DNA from: Pseudoneobacillus rhizosphaerae
GTDB lineage: Bacteria; Bacillota; Bacilli; Bacillales; Cytobacillaceae
DNA length: 64,000 nt
NCBI RefSeq assembly: GCF_917563885.1
Contig: NZ_CAKJTG010000008.1
Coordinates: forward strand, 62,001-126,000
Reading direction: 5' to 3'
In this document: positions 37,401 to 44,105 of the stretch, piece by piece
Position numbering within the stretch: position 1 is the first letter of the stretch
Layout: each line of letters begins with the position of its first letter
Translations under genes and position numbers: made by a program
The notes under the pieces: model-generated
The model's input: the letters and a program-made list of their open reading frames with translations, nothing else
What the model was told of the DNA's origin: nothing
Database searches by the model: none

Positions 37401-37622
37401 ATGAATAAAACACCAAATTGGAAAAGTCTTGATTTAAACAACAAATGCGGAAGTTGCAACTATTATAAACCGTTTATTAAAAACAAAGTACTTACTGCTA
37501 GAGGTACTTGTACATTAAAAACAGTTTATAAAATGCGTACAGAAAGCTGTTTGAAGTATGAACAATCGACGGAAAAAAAGTGTATGTCACGGAAGTTCTG
37601 GCTGAATCCGTTCAATTTTTAG
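37401..37622 (+). CDS. Cys-rich small protein, paralog A
   Basis: 73 aa. NKCGSCNYYKPFIKNKVL then TARGTCTLKTVYKMRTESCLKY, four cysteines in C-x2-C...C...C spacing, probably one metal site. About 70% identical to the protein at 38664-38843, which lies on the other side of the PP-loop gene. Weak SD. It has an extra C-terminal tail (KKCMSRKFWLNPFNF). Family not recognised. Confidence 0.65.
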   Translation: MNKTPNWKSLDLNNKCGSCNYYKPFIKNKVLTARGTCTLKTVYKMRTESCLKYEQSTEKKCMSRKFWLNPFNF

Positions 37623-37699
37623 AGCCTAGAGGGAATTCAACACCATAACTGCAAATTTTCTTATTGCATTACGAATAACTGACTAAGGAGAATGCAGGT

Positions 37700-38674
37700 A
37701 TGCAAAATCATATAATTTTCTTTAGCGGAGGGAAAAGCAGTTTCTCGGTTGCTGATTTTGTAAAAGAGAATTACCCGAATGACAATATCCTCCTCTATTT
37801 CACGGACACTCTTTGGGAAGATGAGGATCTATACCGATTCATTCTCGAAGCCAGTGACAAATTGGAGTTACCAATGTTGGTTCATAGCAGAGGTATTACC
37901 CCAGCTCAATTAATGGTTCAACAAAGGTTTATGGCCAATAACCGAGTAGGAACTTGTTCGAAAGAACTCAAAATGAAAGTATCTGCTCAATACTTGAAAA
38001 AGGGCATTGTTCCTGAAGTCGAGAAATGGCATAACAAACAATACCTTAAGGCTGAGGACTTCATTACCGATGCAACCCTTTATTTCGGTATAGGCTTTGA
38101 GGAAATGCACCGTGAAGGACCAATAAGAGCCAATTGGAAACCTTTTAAAGTAGAAATGCCACTCATAGATCATGTGATAAACAATGACGAGGTTTTAAAG
38201 AAATACAATATCCGGCAGCCGCGCTTGTATGAAATGCAGTTTGTTCACAACAATTGTAAAGGTCGATGTGTAAAGGCAGGTCAGGGACATTTTAAAAACT
38301 TGCTTATGAAAGATGAGAAAACTTTTATCGAATTGATGGAACAAGAAGTAATCATTTCGGAATACATCCGATATTGCAAACAACCAGCCATTAAGAGTGG
38401 CAAAAGTAAGGATTACCTTTATGACGATGTATGGGAGTTTGTCAGCACTGGAAAGAAATCCGACAAGATAAAAAACATATTAGCAAACAGTGAATACTTA
38501 AAATCCAACTGGCGAAGATTCGGTCAAGATTCCAAAGGTCAACCGATTAAAAAGCCTTACACTTTTATGAAAACAAAGTCTCTAGAAGAATTAGAAAAAG
38601 AACCAGTCCAAGTGGATATTTGGGACATTGGTGGATGTGGCTGTTTTGTGGAGTATGAAAAAGATGAATTGTAG
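37700..38674 (+). CDS. PP-loop / PAPS-reductase-like protein
   Basis: 324 aa, ATG with TAAGGAG upstream. PP-loop IIFFSGGKSSFSVADFV at residue 5; GTCSKELKMKVSAQYL is the substrate-binding part of the adenine nucleotide alpha-hydrolase fold. Later cysteines (NNCKGRCVKAGQ, GGCGCF) could bind an Fe-S cluster or zinc. CysH-like phage proteins often lack sulfate-assimilation partners; roles in nucleic-acid or tRNA thiolation or base modification are possible. Overlaps the next gene by 11 bp. Confidence 0.8.
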   Translation: MQNHIIFFSGGKSSFSVADFVKENYPNDNILLYFTDTLWEDEDLYRFILEASDKLELPMLVHSRGITPAQLMVQQRFMANNRVGTCSKELKMKVSAQYLKKGIVPEVEKWHNKQYLKAEDFITDATLYFGIGFEEMHREGPIRANWKPFKVEMPLIDHVINNDEVLKKYNIRQPRLYEMQFVHNNCKGRCVKAGQGHFKNLLMKDEKTFIELMEQEVIISEYIRYCKQPAIKSGKSKDYLYDDVWEFVSTGKKSDKIKNILANSEYLKSNWRRFGQDSKGQPIKKPYTFMKTKSLEELEKEPVQVDIWDIGGCGCFVEYEKDEL

Positions 38675-38843
38675 ACAAACACCAAATTGGAAGCCAAATA
38701 TCACGTTATTAAATAAGTGCGGTAGTTGTAAATGGTATGAGTCATTCATCAAAAAGGATATTTTGACTGCAAGAGGCACTTGTACATTAAAAAAAGTTTA
38801 TAAAATGCGTACAGAAAGTTGCCTGAAATATGATGAATCGTAG
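38664..38843 (+). CDS. Cys-rich small protein, paralog B
   Basis: 59 aa from ATG 38664, overlapping the PP-loop gene end. LLNKCGSCKWYESFIKKDIL then TARGTCTLKKVYKMRTESCLKY. Same four cysteines as paralog A. DNA identity of about 80% over about 110 bp between the copies shows a recent duplication flanking the PP-loop gene. Confidence 0.65.
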   Translation: MNCRQTPNWKPNITLLNKCGSCKWYESFIKKDILTARGTCTLKKVYKMRTESCLKYDES

Positions 38844-38874
38844 ACCCATATTACGACATAACGAGGTGATGAAA

Positions 38875-39018
38875 ATGTTAGTAATGACTAAAGAGTTTGT
38901 CTTACATCTTTTAGAAAAAGAGATTGAATACGCTATGAATACCAACACAAGTCCATTATTTGTTTTAGGGTTAAAACAAGCAATGGAAGTAATTGAAAAC
39001 GAAAAGCATAGTGAATAA
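38875..39018 (+). CDS. 47-aa hypothetical prophage protein
   Basis: From ATG 38875 with ACGAGGTGATG 6 bp ahead; ATG 38830 upstream overlaps paralog B and lacks an SD. Helical: LVMTKEFVLHLLEKEIEYAM then PLFVLGLKQAMEVIENEK. Unknown function. Confidence 0.55.
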   Translation: MLVMTKEFVLHLLEKEIEYAMNTNTSPLFVLGLKQAMEVIENEKHSE

Positions 39019-39054
39019 TTCGAGAAGTTAACGACCTAAAAGGAGGATGAGAAA

Positions 39055-39408
39055 GTGAAGGCCATGTTACATGGATTACCTGAGCCTTTTATTACAGTTG
39101 ATGGTCCCATTGAAGAAGGTACCACCATTGGCTGGATTGATGGAACCGTTTATGAGGTCTATCAGTGTGATCCTATCGGAGATAAACCCGAAACGCAACT
39201 GCAGAATGTTTACGTGAATATTGCCACAGAAATAAAGGCGGGAAATCACATGAATGAAATTTCTAAAGAAGAATTAGAGCGTATCGCTAGAAAACAAAGT
39301 GATGTTATCAAACAGCTTCATAACTACATTTTTATGAATGAAAACATTCCTGAAGATGAAAGAGAATTTATTCTTGCCAATTTAGACACTGTCCTTCGAT
39401 TATATTAG
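39055..39408 (+). CDS. Hypothetical prophage protein, possible two-part ORF
   Basis: 117 aa, GTG start with AAAAGGAGGATGAG upstream. N-terminal half beta-rich (GPIEEGTTIGWIDGTVYEVY), C-terminal half helical (NEISKEELERIARKQSDVI). An in-frame ATG at 39250 behind AAGGCGGGAA begins the helical half, so this may be two fused or overlapping small proteins. Not recognised. Confidence 0.55.
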   Translation: MKAMLHGLPEPFITVDGPIEEGTTIGWIDGTVYEVYQCDPIGDKPETQLQNVYVNIATEIKAGNHMNEISKEELERIARKQSDVIKQLHNYIFMNENIPEDEREFILANLDTVLRLY

Positions 39409-39435
39409 GTTGATGAACTAAAAGGAAGTGGTTAA

Positions 39436-39561
39436 ATGCCCTTTAAAGAAGCAATAAAAATGCAACTAAAAGAATACAAGGAAATGATGAAAAGTCCTTA
39501 TTTTTGGGTGTTTTATATCATCTCCATTACATTATTATTTTATTTTGACGTATTGGAATGA
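39436..39561 (+). CDS. 41-aa membrane-anchored peptide
   Basis: ATG with AAAGGAAGTGG upstream. Charged helix PFKEAIKMQLKEYKEMMKSP then a C-terminal membrane span FWVFYIISITLLFYF. Tail-anchored layout. Unknown function. Confidence 0.5.
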   Translation: MPFKEAIKMQLKEYKEMMKSPYFWVFYIISITLLFYFDVLE

Positions 39562-39599
39562 ATATCGTTCAGTAAATAAACTAAAAAAAGGAGAGAAAA

Positions 39600-40340
39600 A
39601 TGATGAATTTAGAAAATAGCATTAAAGACGTTATTACGAAAAAATTAGAAGAAGGTTTTGTTGAAAAAATGATAGCTGAACAACTAGAGGTCGGAGTTAA
39701 GAACGCCCTTAAAGATTTACTAGGTTCTTACGGTGATGTAACAAAGGTAATCGAAAATCAAATAAAGTCTGTTATGATTCCTTTTCTAGAAAACCGTGAT
39801 TACAGTGAATATATCGTGAAGTTAGATTCTGTTTTGGTGGATGTTTTGAAAAATTCAGCATTGGAAAACAAAAAACTGCTGGAGAATTTTAAAAACCTAA
39901 TGATTTATGATGATCGAAAAGATTTAAAAGTGACAGACCTGTTTGAAGAATGGAAAAAGTATGTAGGAAAGAATATTGAGACAGACGGATTGGAAATCAA
40001 TTATGATGATGGACCTAGTTATGAATATGCGGATGTGCATATGAACATTAATTATGATGACGAAAGATCATGGAGCTCTTTCGATTATGCAACGCTAACT
40101 TTCGAATGTGAACATGATGAAAAGATGAATTTCGCTATCAGATTATCCAAATGGGACAAAAGAGACAATTGGGATGTTCGATATGATTCTAAACATGACA
40201 TTTCTTCACTAAGATATTTGAATGACTTTGAAATACTGCTAATGAAGTTAGATCAGAACGGTGTCAAATTAATACTTGATTCTGATTATGAAAGCGACAA
40301 AGTTGTACCAGAAAAAGAACCAGAAGCAAGTTGGAGTTAG
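39600..40340 (+). CDS. Hypothetical prophage protein (246 aa)
   Basis: ATG at 39600 or 39603, SD AAAAGGAGAG. N-terminal helices (KDVITKKLEEGFVEKMIAEQ) and a Tyr/Asp-rich beta C-terminal half (NYDDGPSYEYADVHMNINYD, WSSFDYATLTFEC). Soluble and acidic. No family recognised; longest unknown in this accessory stretch. Confidence 0.6.
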   Translation: MMNLENSIKDVITKKLEEGFVEKMIAEQLEVGVKNALKDLLGSYGDVTKVIENQIKSVMIPFLENRDYSEYIVKLDSVLVDVLKNSALENKKLLENFKNLMIYDDRKDLKVTDLFEEWKKYVGKNIETDGLEINYDDGPSYEYADVHMNINYDDERSWSSFDYATLTFECEHDEKMNFAIRLSKWDKRDNWDVRYDSKHDISSLRYLNDFEILLMKLDQNGVKLILDSDYESDKVVPEKEPEASWS

Positions 40341-40351
40341 TGAATAAATCT

Positions 40352-40480
40352 ATGAGAGTACCAAAATGGAAGTTAAAAGCTAAAGAGATTTTGAGTGGAA
40401 AATATAAGTCATCAAAAAAGATACCCAGGATTCTTACAATAACTAAAAACAGCATAATTTATAGGAAATATTTTAATTGA
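40352..40480 (+). CDS. 42-aa basic peptide
   Basis: ATG with only a weak GGAG 16 bp upstream. VPKWKLKAKEILSGKYKSSK then IPRILTITKNSIIYRK: strongly basic. It lies in a gap otherwise without genes; could be non-coding. Confidence 0.35.
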   Translation: MRVPKWKLKAKEILSGKYKSSKKIPRILTITKNSIIYRKYFN

Positions 40481-40510
40481 GCAATACAATGACTTTCTAA
40501 GGGGTGGCAT

Positions 40511-40708
40511 ATGAATCGAAAAAGAAAGAATCGATACAAACAATTACGGGAGATTAGAAGAGAAAGAGATTATCAATCAGGTGTTCTCCAATATGCAAAC
40601 AGACCTTATACTTTCCGCTCAGCAAGAGTTAATTGGGAAAACGGAAAAGCTATTCCTGTGTATGTTACTACAACTCAATTCATTAAAAAACATAATATCA
40701 CTATTTAA
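40511..40708 (+). CDS. 65-aa basic hypothetical prophage protein
   Basis: ATG with AAGGGGTGG upstream. Arg/Lys-rich N-terminus (RKRKNRYKQLREIRRERDY), then YTFRSARVNWENGKAIPVYV. Perhaps nucleic-acid-binding. Not recognised. Confidence 0.5.
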   Translation: MNRKRKNRYKQLREIRRERDYQSGVLQYANRPYTFRSARVNWENGKAIPVYVTTTQFIKKHNITI

Positions 40709-40746
40709 TTCGAGAATTTTATTCACCAAATATTCGAGGTGAGAAC

Positions 40747-40977
40747 ATGTATATATACCCTTACAAGCAAATTAGTACTGGTAAGTTTACAAAATGGACT
40801 ATTAGTATAACTGGTAACGGTTCTGTAGTCGTGGAACACCTATTTAGAAGTAAAAGGAAATCTCAGATTGAGATTAAAACAGAAAAAGAGATAAAAGATG
40901 CAGCTATCTCTAAAGCCATCCACGAAACAGTAAAATGGGCCCTTTATGAAGCTAGAAGCTTAAGGCTAGGAGGTTAG
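40747..40977 (+). CDS. 76-aa hypothetical prophage protein
   Basis: ATG with CGAGGTGAGA upstream. Short beta strands (KWTISITGNGSVVVEHLF) then a helix (KEIKDAAISKAIHETVKWAL). Directly precedes the sigma-like late regulator; its end encodes that gene's SD (GGAGGTTAG). Unknown. Confidence 0.5.
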   Translation: MYIYPYKQISTGKFTKWTISITGNGSVVVEHLFRSKRKSQIEIKTEKEIKDAAISKAIHETVKWALYEARSLRLGG

Positions 40978-40982
40978 ATGCC

Positions 40983-41513
40983 GTGCAACTGGAGTTAGAG
41001 TATAATCCCTCAAGAATAGCTACTGTTGAAGATTATAGACTTACACTTAAAGAAGCAAAAAAACTCCTAGATTGTGCAGCTGATGAAGATGAGGAAATTA
41101 TTAAAGGAATTATTTCAGATTTAGAGTACACAATTGAATGGATGTCTACAGGTCGTCGACCAGGTAACAAAAGAGGCATTGAGCGAAGGGCAGCATATCA
41201 AAATAATCGTTTATTTGACCCGTTAATTATCCAACGTTATTTTAGAAGTGAAGAACCTGTATTTTCTTGGGACCAACATCAAAAAGAAGATATCATTCAT
41301 TCTTGGGAAAGAGATCAATTAGATTGTGCACTTTCCGTTTTAACAGATAGAGAGAAAGAAATATTTTTAATGAATAAGGGACATTGTTTGCAAAATACTG
41401 AGATTGCCAGTTTGCTAGGGGTTTCAGAAAGCAACATTAGCTCCACAATCCATCATTCAGAAAAAAAAATATTAAATCATATTTCCGAATGCCTTATCTG
41501 TTCTTGCAGATAA
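40983..41513 (+). CDS. Sigma-70-region-4-like late transcription regulator
   Basis: 176 aa, GTG start. C-terminal sigma region 4 HTH: LTDREKEIFLMNKGHCLQNT then EIASLLGVSESNISSTIHHS. N-terminal region helical without clear region 2. Position before the packaging genes matches PBSX Xpf / ArpU-type positive regulators of phage late genes. The terminator overlapping its 3' end may limit read-through. Confidence 0.8.
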   Translation: MQLELEYNPSRIATVEDYRLTLKEAKKLLDCAADEDEEIIKGIISDLEYTIEWMSTGRRPGNKRGIERRAAYQNNRLFDPLIIQRYFRSEEPVFSWDQHQKEDIIHSWERDQLDCALSVLTDREKEIFLMNKGHCLQNTEIASLLGVSESNISSTIHHSEKKILNHISECLICSCR

Positions 41514-41523
41514 GGTATTTTTT
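41488..41523 (+). terminator. Terminator overlapping the end of the late regulator
   Basis: ATGCCTTATCTG pairs with CAGATAAGGTAT around TTCTTG, then a T-run. The stem is coding sequence (last residues of the regulator). Confidence 0.82.
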
Positions 41524-41712
41524 ATTGACAATTGCCACCTATATATAAGGGGTGCGGAAATAATCCCGAAATCCTTCAAATTTTACGACTATGTCGTGAA
41601 CTTGGTTTGTACAACAGGCGATGCCTTGAGCAAGCAACGTCAAAAAAAGTTAATGTGAAAATAAGGGCTGCATAGCCAGTCGACAAATACTTTCTCACAT
41701 TACATCACCTGG
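41524..41712 (+). other. Possible structured RNA between late regulator and packaging genes
   Basis: No gene with an SD is seen here. Features: a TTGACA at about 41525 and TATATATAAGG, hairpin ACGAC-TAT-GTCGT at about 41586-41598, hairpin GGCT-GCAT-AGCC at about 41670, and a terminator at 41713-41746. One frame stays open for about 50 codons but lacks a standard start. Called as a possible leader RNA only. Confidence 0.3.
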
Positions 41713-41746
41713 AAGGCGGTATCTTCATGGGGTACCGCCTTTTTTA
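41713..41746 (+). terminator. Terminator before the small packaging-region genes
   Basis: AAGGCGGTA pairs with TACCGCCTT around TCTTCATGGGG, then a T-run. Confidence 0.85.
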
Positions 41747-41776
41747 TCAGGTTTATTATTTTAGGAAGGTGATTCA

Positions 41777-41962
41777 ATGAAAATTGCTGATCGTTTATCT
41801 AAAAATCAAAAAAAGCAGTTGGATAAGATAAAGCCACCTAAGAAAAAAACACATCATAAGCCAAAGCAAAAAAAAGAAGAAAAAATCGATTGGAATGAAT
41901 TAATGGGTAGCAATAATAGAGGCTTGTATCGTGGCAAGGGAGGCGCATTAAAGAGAAGATGA
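41777..41962 (+). CDS. 61-aa Lys-rich prophage protein
   Basis: ATG with TTAGGAAGGTGATTCA upstream. Highly basic middle (KPPKKKTHHKPKQKKEEK), then DWNELMGSNNRGLYRGKGGA. Common size for small proteins before terminase in Bacillus phages. DNA- or RNA-binding is plausible, unproven. Confidence 0.6.
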   Translation: MKIADRLSKNQKKQLDKIKPPKKKTHHKPKQKKEEKIDWNELMGSNNRGLYRGKGGALKRR

Positions 41963-41980
41963 AAAAGAATGAACCATATT

Positions 41981-42020
41981 AAACAAAAGACAAAGAACAT
42001 ATTATAGTCTTTTGTTTTTT
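41981..42020. terminator. Terminator/hairpin after the Lys-rich gene
   Basis: ACAAAAGAC pairs with GTCTTTTGT around a 15-nt AT-rich loop, then TTTTTTG. The T-run is also the left arm of a second, longer inverted repeat. Confidence 0.65.
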
Positions 42021-42097
42021 GTATTCAACATCATATAGCAGCTTATGTTGCAAGTGTCCGCCATCACTTCCCTGTATGTGGTGTTGAATACAAAAAA
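42015..42097. repeat. 16-bp inverted repeat enclosing 51 bp
   Basis: TTTTTTGTATTCAACA (42015-42030) and its exact complement TGTTGAATACAAAAAA (42082-42097). It ends 20 bp before the next gene and its left arm overlaps the preceding terminator, so the two structures are mutually exclusive. Confidence 0.8.
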
Positions 42098-42116
42098 TAA
42101 AAGGAGTTGTTGTGAC

Positions 42117-42305
42117 ATGGCAGAAAAGCGCGCGTCAAACAAAGGTAGTTCTGGAACAATTTCTGTCGACATTGATTGTTCTGAGGCATTAAAAGGATTA
42201 AAAGCAGTAACCAGAGAAGCGAAAAAAGCAACAACAGCATTACAAGAATTAGAGGAGCAACAAAAGAGAATCGGATTAGTTCCTAAGTTCATTAAAGAGG
42301 AATGA
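42117..42305 (+). CDS. 62-aa hypothetical prophage protein
   Basis: From ATG 42117 with AAAAGGAGTTGTTG upstream. SNKGSSGTISVDIDCSEALK then GLKAVTREAKKATTALQELE: a short beta strand and a helix. Similar small genes precede integrase-like genes in the late region of Bacillus phages. Function unknown. Confidence 0.6.
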   Translation: MAEKRASNKGSSGTISVDIDCSEALKGLKAVTREAKKATTALQELEEQQKRIGLVPKFIKEE

Positions 42306-42316
42306 GGTGAGTATCG

Positions 42317-42859
42317 ATGAACCTCGTCCAGCCGATTAGAGATAAAGAATTGATTAAAGAAATAAAGAACTATCTTCAAGAAACCAACCCTAGGAATTAC
42401 ATACTCTTTTTATTGGGTATCAATACTGGGTTAAGAATTTCTGATATTTTGAATCTCAGAGTTCGAGACGTTGAAGGGTGGGACATCTACCTTAGAGAAA
42501 AGAAAACAAAAAAGATCCGTGAAGTCAAAATGCCCAAAGAATTAAAGAAGGCATTAAGAGAATATATCAAAGACAAACACAAGAATGAATACCTTATTAA
42601 AAGTAGGATTGGCAAAAACAAACCTATTACCAGAGGAATGGCTTATGTAATATTAAATCAAATAGCTGATGAATTCGGTCTTGAGAGAATTGGTACTCAT
42701 TCATTAAGAAAAACATATGGGTATCATTTCTATAATCAATTTAAAGACGTTGCTACATTACAACAAATGTTAAATCACACTGATCCAAAAGAAACATTAA
42801 GGTACATTGGAATCACTCAAGATACATTAAATGATTACCAACGAAAACTTCAAATATGA
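42317..42859 (+). CDS. Small tyrosine recombinase, catalytic domain only
   Basis: 180 aa, ATG with TGAGGTGAG upstream. Catalytic residues seen: Arg in INTGLRISDILNL, Lys in the beta-hairpin region KTKKIREVKM, His-x-x-Arg in GTHSLRKTYGYHF, His in MLNHTDPKETL and the nucleophile Tyr in LRYIGIT. The N-terminal core-binding domain is absent or very short. It sits between late regulator and HNH/terminase, a placement seen in other Bacillus phages, so it may serve genome processing rather than integration. Confidence 0.88.
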   Translation: MNLVQPIRDKELIKEIKNYLQETNPRNYILFLLGINTGLRISDILNLRVRDVEGWDIYLREKKTKKIREVKMPKELKKALREYIKDKHKNEYLIKSRIGKNKPITRGMAYVILNQIADEFGLERIGTHSLRKTYGYHFYNQFKDVATLQQMLNHTDPKETLRYIGITQDTLNDYQRKLQI

Positions 42860-42884
42860 AGGTTTCTTTTTTATGCAGCTTTTC

Positions 42885-42998
42885 AATTAGCTATAAAAAA
42901 ATGTTGTCTAATTCATTTACAAGAAATGGATTCAGAATAGTGATATCAAGTACTTTGCGGTGCTGTTGAATTGTACACAATATAGGTTATAGCTAATT
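42885..42998. repeat. 12-bp inverted repeat 3' of the small recombinase gene
   Basis: AATTAGCTATAA at 42885-42896 and its exact complement TTATAGCTAATT at 42987-42998, 90 bp apart, in the 207-bp gap after the recombinase. No gene seen between. Could be recombinase sites or chance in AT-rich DNA. Confidence 0.5.
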
Positions 42999-43066
42999 CA
43001 TTAGATTAAAAAATGTTCAATTACTAATAGTAATTAGGTAAAATAGCGGCAAAGGTGGTGCAAAAA

Positions 43067-43357
43067 ATGAAAACAACCTGCGATGCTGGATGCAAAAAAG
43101 TATTCACAATAACTAAGTTTAAAACTAAAAAAGTAAAGAGTGGAATAGAAAAGACTTTCTTTCGCTGCACACATTGTAAGTATGAGTACGTTGCTTATTA
43201 CTCAAGTGCTGAAACCTTAAAGCTCCAGAAGGAAATGAGACAACTGCATGCAAAGATGCGAACTGGTGATATAAATAATCTACTTAAAGAGGAAGCTTTG
43301 CTTAAAGCGAAGGTCAAGCAGAGCATGGACGATGCTAGAAGGATTGCCGAAGGATGA
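43067..43357 (+). CDS. 96-aa zinc-ribbon prophage protein
   Basis: From ATG 43067; AAAGGTGG is upstream and overlaps two GTG codons. Cys pairs C-x3-C (TCDAGCKK) and C-x2-C (RCTHCKYEY) make a zinc ribbon, followed by a helical tail (KLQKEMRQLHAKMRTGD). Stop overlaps the HNH start (ATGA). Unknown; partner of the HNH gene by position. Confidence 0.65.
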   Translation: MKTTCDAGCKKVFTITKFKTKKVKSGIEKTFFRCTHCKYEYVAYYSSAETLKLQKEMRQLHAKMRTGDINNLLKEEALLKAKVKQSMDDARRIAEG

Positions 43358-43686
43358 TTAAGTACAATACTGAAGCAGAAAAGAAAGCTTTCTATAACTC
43401 TACTGCATGGCGCAAGTTAAGACAAGAAGCGGTGAAGAGGGACAACTATGAATGCCAGGAATGTAAGCGACAAGGTTTAGTCCATGTTGATTCAGTCAAG
43501 GAAGATGGCAAGAAGAAACCTATTGAGTTAAACGTCCATCACAAACAAGAGATAGAACATCATCCTAAGCTTGCCTTAGTATTAAGCAACTTAGAAACTC
43601 TCTGTCTCTTTCATCATAATGTTATTCACGATAAAGGGTATCAACCAAAAAAGGAAAACAAATGGGTGCATGATGAGAGGTGGTAG
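43354..43686 (+). CDS. HNH endonuclease
   Basis: 110 aa. STAWRKLRQEAVKRDNYECQEC begins the domain; ELNVHHKQEIEHHPKLAL and NLETLCLFHHNVIH supply the HNH His-Asn-His and zinc residues with CQECKR. HNH proteins next to terminase assist packaging-associated DNA cleavage in HK97-like phages. Confidence 0.92.
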   Translation: MIKYNTEAEKKAFYNSTAWRKLRQEAVKRDNYECQECKRQGLVHVDSVKEDGKKKPIELNVHHKQEIEHHPKLALVLSNLETLCLFHHNVIHDKGYQPKKENKWVHDERW

Positions 43687-43832
43687 GTTGTACTAATTGT
43701 TCTAATTGTGTGAACAATTCAAACAATTACACCCCCCCACCAAATATTTTCACTTTTTCCAAAAAACCTCTACACCGGTTGAGGTCTTAATTGTCAGGTT
43801 TTTTTAAGTTTTATATGTCGGGAGGTGAAAAA

Positions 43833-44105
43833 GTGGCTAAGAGTGTGAACATCACACAACTTAAAAACCAATTATTGGAAAAGATAAATACAGAGGATTT
43901 AATCCAACTTGAAAAAGTAGAACGATACATTGAATTAGTCAAATCATTTAGAGCGATGAGCAAAGTCATCAAGAAGGATGGAGAGACTGTTGCAATAAAA
44001 ACTATTGGAGAACGGAATAAAATTAACGCCTCCTTATTAAGCATTGAAAAGTCATTTGATTTTAAAGAGGAAGACACAGATCATAGCGGTAGTGATCTTA
44101 TATGA
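43833..44105 (+). CDS. Terminase small subunit (P27 family)
   Basis: 90 aa from GTG 43833 (AKSVNITQLKNQLLEKI), with GGGAGGTGAAAAA upstream; a longer frame from 43791 lacks an SD. EKVERYIELVKSFRAMSKVI and GERNKINASLLSIEKSFDF match the P27 family. It would recognise the phage packaging site. Overlaps terL by ATGA. Confidence 0.82.
   Translation: MAKSVNITQLKNQLLEKINTEDLIQLEKVERYIELVKSFRAMSKVIKKDGETVAIKTIGERNKINASLLSIEKSFDFKEEDTDHSGSDLI

Noticed and set aside
37700-38674. Dnd phosphorothioation system
   Set aside because: Only a PP-loop protein is present; no dndB, dndD or dndE-like genes nearby.
32427-41513. Anti-phage defence island among the small unknowns
   Set aside because: Neighbours are replication and early phage genes; no recognised defence domains such as TIR, HEPN or Abi were seen.
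41525-41550. Sigma-A promoter TTGACA with TATATA
   Set aside because: The spacing of about 9-13 bp is too short for a normal -35/-10 pair, so it is not listed as a promoter.
42002-42379. 125-codon minus-strand frame over the inverted repeat and the small gene at 42117
   Set aside because: No SD, runs through terminator and repeat DNA, and the plus strand holds two genes with proper SDs in the same place.
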